DNA of 20,909 nucleotides from Ophiothrix spiculata (taxonomy: Eukaryota; Echinodermata; Ophiuroidea; Amphilepidida; Ophiotrichidae). Each line of letters opens with the position of its first letter. The first letter of the stretch is position 1. The stretch is taken from NCBI GenBank assembly GCA_000969725.1, contig JXSR01S032579.1; one strand, written 5' to 3'. The notes under the pieces were generated by a model, which ran no database searches, was not told the origin of the DNA, and saw nothing but the letters and a program-made list of their open reading frames with translations. Shown here in pieces: positions 17,571 through 20,909 of this stretch. A program made the translations under genes and the position numbers.

Positions 17571-17592
17571 GCGTAGAGCTATAGCTCTACGC
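17571..17592. repeat. Perfect 22-bp palindrome
   Basis: GCGTAGAGCTATAGCTCTACGC reads the same on both strands, with no loop. TATAGCTCTAC recurs alone near 17702. Confidence 0.95.
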
Positions 17593-17724
17593 CGATCAAA
17601 TCAGCAGCAGGCTTATCTGCCTGCCGCTGACGACAGGCTACATGATAGCTATTCAGTGTGTTAGGGGAGGGACAAGCTTGCGTTACATTCGATGGAACTA
17701 CTATAGCTCTACTTACTACTTTAA

Positions 17725-17958
17725 CCCTAACTCCCAAAGTCCGAATGCGTCATACAAAAATTTCCCGTTTCCCCTGGGATTTGAACCCTTGACCTCTCGC
17801 ATCCCGTTCCAATGTCCACCTATGGCAAGCCACCGAGTATGGCCTGCCATGGCAGCACTTTCGTGCCCATCTGTAACCCTGGTCTATGACTTATTTGGAC
17901 TTAGGCGAATTTCTTGATTTTTGCTTGTTGGATTTTGTTGGACTGAGGAGGGTTAGGG
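17725..17958 (-). mobile_element. TTAA-flanked MITE carrying a tRNA-like segment, copy 2 (234 bp)
   Basis: The left flank is TTAA (17721-17724); the right is TTAT (17959-17962), probably mutated. The ends start CCCTAACT and (reversed) CCCTAACC. The minus-strand B box GGTTCAAATCC lies at 17777-17787; the A-box region is degraded. It shares interior blocks with 7376-7636 in the same order. Confidence 0.7.
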
Positions 17959-17962
17959 TTAT

Positions 17963-19955
17963 GTTTGATGGGTATATTGTTAGGCTTTATTCAGGCGGGG
18001 GCGGTTGCGATTCAGTACGAGTGACTAAATTTAGGGACTAGGGATTTCTAAAACGCAAATTTAGGATACATTTTACGTGTCTTTCTATTGGCGCATTGAT
18101 ATTGAGAATGTTACAAAAATCATATTTTTACCTTTATTCAAATAATAACAAAAGTGCTCCTATAGTGATACACTTTATTGTATTATTCCAAACCGCTGGG
18201 GTTCAAGCGTGAACCCCATTAGTAGCAAAGTAATTTCAAGTTTATTTGATGCACTATTTTAACATAATGAAAATTACACGAGCGACACCGCGGAGGTATC
18301 TCGATCAATTATGGACGGTAGAGAGGCATGGCCATCTTCGCCTGGCTTTATTAAGCCTTACACAAATCGAATTTGTGGTTGGGTATATTCCCACCCACAA
18401 AGGACTGTGTATTACATTGCACTACACACATCTCCCATAGAGAGCCACAGTCACGAAACACCCCAAATTCACTCAACTTTTTCTCAATGAAATTTTGAAA
18501 ATATAGTTTTAACTCACCTAGAATTACCCTTGCTCCAAGGCCCGAGCCATTTATTTTTGAGAATATCAGAGTCATAACTCTTTACTTCCAGAGCATGCAG
18601 AGGGTGCACTGTTAGGTTTGTGCAATATACACACCAGGCTGCACACCAAGCTATTCTACCTAGGCTATATGTTTATATATGAAAATAAAAATACTCAGAA
18701 AGTCTTCATATAGGGCCTATACTAACTAGCAAAGGCAGATATTTAAAAAACAGTATAATTACTATCATGTACTAATTGCTATGATAGGTTTCACACAGCC
18801 CATCACCACCAAACACCTAAAATCACAACACAGTCTGCAGCACTGAGCTAAGAATCTGAGATACAAAATGTACTAGTATATGAAAACCTAAGGCCTATCA
18901 TAGTAGTATACACCCAAAGTATCTACCAACATAAAATCACATTTTTGTTTCCAACACTATAAGAAGTAACTACTAGAGGGCCACCAGGGAAACAGCATTG
19001 AAGAAAATATTGGTAGGGGTTTTAAGCATAGCAGTAAAATGTTGGTAGCTTGGTGTAACTTGAAAATTGAGATTTTATAATTATTTCAAATAGTATAGCC
19101 TGATTTAACATCCATGCTTGGGTCTGTGCTATAAACAGTGTACACATATTATGTGCGCTTTAGACTGATGGCATGGGCTTTGATTTCTCAGCCTTTAACA
19201 AAGGCTAACCTAGAATCCGATTTTAAACATATCAAATATTCCATTTGTAAAAAAAGAATAGGTTTTTGGTGCTCCATTTCCAAGATATCCTCAAAGAATC
19301 TTAAATTTCCATTGAAAACCCAGGTACTAGCAGCCATGTTTTCATAACAAGTAGGTGTGGCATGATGACATCTCAAATATGGATCATTAATGCACTGGAG
19401 GGTACCCACTTTATACATGCTAAAGCTCATATACATGCCAATAATGTACAGTGCTTTGGGTACCCCCCTGAATTAAATAAATTCATACATGACATACTTT
19501 TTAACAGCTTGTATTGAATCTATAGAAATGACCCTGGTTTAGCGTGCAAGACTGAACACAAGGACTTCAGTCCAATTCATATAATTCACACATAATTGAT
19601 CTTATCATTACCTTGGAGAATGACATAATTAACTACTTGAGAATGACAGTTGTTACATAACAAATGTCAAAATTTGTCAACATAAACAGAGAAATCTTGA
19701 TGAAATACAAGTCTATGGGTGTCCGTGTGTGTCTGTGGGTTTGAACCTAGTCCTGGTTACCATGACCAAACAATGATTTTTACATATACATGGGCTTTTG
19801 CTACATTGTGTGGTCATGGAACAAAGTATGGACGAGTTTCAACATATAAGAAAATTCGCAATCTTCCGACAATTTCTACCCTCTATTTAGTATACATAAA
19901 ATGTTTGCACAATCACATTGATAGTCTCTACGGCTTCTTATCATGCTCAACTTAC
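17963..19955. other. No gene supported; repeat-like sequence
   Basis: It contains a GGGGTTCA/TGAACCCC hairpin near 18196-18215 and an imperfect inverted pair around GGGTACCC (about 19402-19466). Several overlapping frames on both strands (18351-18575, 19188-19436) lack recognisable domains or paired splice sites. The frame at 19188-19436 looks like repeat-derived translation. Confidence 0.5.
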
Positions 19956-20060
19956 CTCTGTACGAATCTGGTAGTAAAATTCCTTTGCCTTCCGCAAAAA
20001 AAAAAGAAAATTCTGGCTTGTAAAACATTTAGCCACCACAGCTAAGTTCTGGACCGTCAT
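19956..20060 (-). CDS. Candidate first coding exon of an unidentified gene (or DUSP12 5' leader)
   Basis: The first ATG of a minus-strand frame (20058-20060, with A at -3) opens 35 codons, MTVQNLAVVAKCF... ending EFYYQIRTE. They run exactly to a consensus donor GAG|GTAAGT at 19955. The frame stays open upstream to about 20219 but has no earlier ATG. It reads like a short amphipathic mitochondrial-type N-terminus, but I do not recognise the family. No second exon was found. It could instead be the 5' leader exon of DUSP12: spliced to the acceptor at 14012 it would form an upstream ORF of 43 codons ending just past the DUSP12 ATG. Confidence 0.35.
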
Positions 20061-20290
20061 TATTTCAACTTTGACCTGATCGATACCTGTTGCCTGATCG
20101 TTTTTGCGCTCGTTGGTTGCTTTAGGTGCCCGGGTTTGGGCGTATTTCGAAACTGATAGCAATTGGTCGTCGTTGTTGACCGCGCCCGCAATACACACCA
20201 CAGCTAGCCAGCGAGCCACAAAGCGCCCAAAGCCAGTTCAATAGCTCACAAACTCAACGTGATTGCGACCATGCGTGTAATGGTATAAAC
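20061..20290. promoter_or_regulatory. CpG-rich stretch, candidate promoter
   Basis: This stretch has many CG dinucleotides (GCGCTCG, GGTCGTCG, CCGCGCCCGC, GCGAGC, AAGCGCCC) in an otherwise CpG-poor, A+T-rich window. It lies upstream of the candidate minus-strand exon and just before a possible plus-strand donor, so a divergent promoter is possible. No TATA box or initiator could be assigned with confidence. Confidence 0.35.
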
Positions 20291-20413
20291 AAAATCAGAA
20301 ATTTGTAGCTGCGAGAAAGATGTTGTGACTGGAAAATGTCTCATTTCTGACCATCATCTGGCGCGATTCTTCATTTTAACATACATTTGGCAGCTTGAGT
20401 GTCTATAGAAAAG
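20290..20413 (+). other. Possible plus-strand 5' exon ending at a consensus donor
   Basis: TATAGAAAAG|GTGAGTG at 20413/20414 is a strong donor on the plus strand, just after the CpG-rich stretch. No coding frame is evident, so it would be an untranslated exon. Low certainty. Confidence 0.2.
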
Positions 20414-20534
20414 GTGAGTGTAGTATTTTAAGGACTGAAAAAGTATAAGTTGTCACAATGAGCAAATGCAGAAGTACTTCAGAGATACGGTCGGCGAACA
20501 TGCTTACTTGGCTAAAATACAACGCATTTGTACT

Positions 20535-20690
20535 GTGACCTGGGACCTACTAAAATTACAATACCCAATGATAAAAGTCTATGACGGTCCACAGGTCACA
20601 GAGCTCTGGGACTAGTTTGAATCCCAGACACACATTGAATGGGTGTAATTAAGCCTCTAGGACCAGGCTCTGTGATCTCATATCCAGTTT
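20535..20690. repeat. Overlapping short inverted repeats
   Basis: CTGTGACCTGGGACC (from about 20535) pairs with GGTCCACAGGTCACAG (ending about 20602). TCACAGAGCTCTGGGACTAG then pairs with CTAGGACCAGGCTCTGTGA (ending about 20679). The middle TCACAG block can join either hairpin. Confidence 0.5.
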
Positions 20691-20747
20691 CACTCCTATA
20701 TCTATCAATATCTTGCGAGTCACTCTGGGACAAGTATGTAACAGTGC

Positions 20748-20809
20748 AAGAAATTTGGTAAGCTTACTGCCTTGACTGCAAGAGCCAAGAAATTTGGTAA
20801 GCTTACTGC
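20748..20809. repeat. Direct repeat of 23 bp, period 39
   Basis: AAGAAATTTGGTAAGCTTAC and the following TGC occur at 20748-20770 and again at 20787-20809 without mismatch. Confidence 0.9.
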
Positions 20810-20909
20810 AATGCATGTCACTCACTGATCAAAATTATCCGATATTTTGGCCATATTTTCATAAACATAGATAAGATAGCTATAACCAGTGGTGATGACG
20901 TCATGTCCT

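Noticed and set aside
17322..17668. CCCCTAACA and its inverse as ends of a 345-bp TTAA element
   Set aside because: Only about 9 bp match and the flanks are not TTAA.
18351..18575. 74-codon minus-strand frame, with a GTGAGT donor-like site near 18516
   Set aside because: There is no matching acceptor or homology, and the donor-like site lies inside the frame rather than at its end.
19188..19436. 82-codon minus-strand frame MYMSFSMYKVGTLQ...
   Set aside because: It has no recognisable domain and no paired splice sites, and the same DNA is open in other frames; probably repeat-derived.
1..20909. CRISPR array, operon or phage features
   Set aside because: The sequence is eukaryotic with spliced genes; the regular repeats present lack CRISPR-type unique spacers.

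Overview
This is animal nuclear DNA, most likely from a marine invertebrate. It is A+T-rich, and its one clear gene is cut by six GT-AG spliceosomal introns. Nearly every other recognisable structure is a short non-autonomous transposable element or an inverted repeat. The frequent short TAGGCCT-type words and the mix of TTAA-flanked and TAA-flanked MITEs fit an echinoderm or another marine deuterostome, but the species cannot be fixed from the sequence alone. There are no operons, bacterial signals or CRISPR arrays.

The gene is a DUSP12 (dual-specificity phosphatase 12) orthologue on the minus strand. I assembled it by hand from seven coding exons: 13745-13995, 11694-11807, 8992-9110, 6889-6985, 5608-5809, 4568-4616 and 3770-3873. 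Every junction has a GT donor and an AG acceptor and keeps frame. The result is a 311-residue protein with an N-terminal DSP catalytic domain (HCSMGVSRS signature) and a C-terminal cysteine-rich zinc-binding domain. The catalytic Cys codon is itself split by intron 1.

Layout from left to right. Positions 1-3071 are the 3' flank of the gene: an inverted-repeat element carrying a nested TTAA MITE, two TAA-flanked Harbinger-like MITEs, and two adjacent elements that share one target site. Positions 3320-3836 are a tandem array made from the last piece of the DUSP12 coding sequence. Positions 3770-13995 are the gene, whose introns hold at least seven further TIR elements, a long hairpin, a sense-oriented tRNA-derived SINE, a non-LTR 3' end and an interrupted satellite. 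Positions 14012-19955 are repeat-rich with no recognisable gene. Around 19956-20413 there is a CpG-rich stretch with a candidate minus-strand first coding exon and a possible plus-strand splice donor, which could be a promoter.

The strongest unusual features are: seven TTAA-flanked elements with several unrelated TIRs, two of them carrying a tRNA-like Pol III segment; a TTAA element whose removal restores a satellite unit; a 9-bp-TSD element inserted at intron position +4 next to a splice donor; a SINE tail forming the branch-point region of the catalytic exon; and triplication of the gene's terminal coding segment into its own 3' flank.
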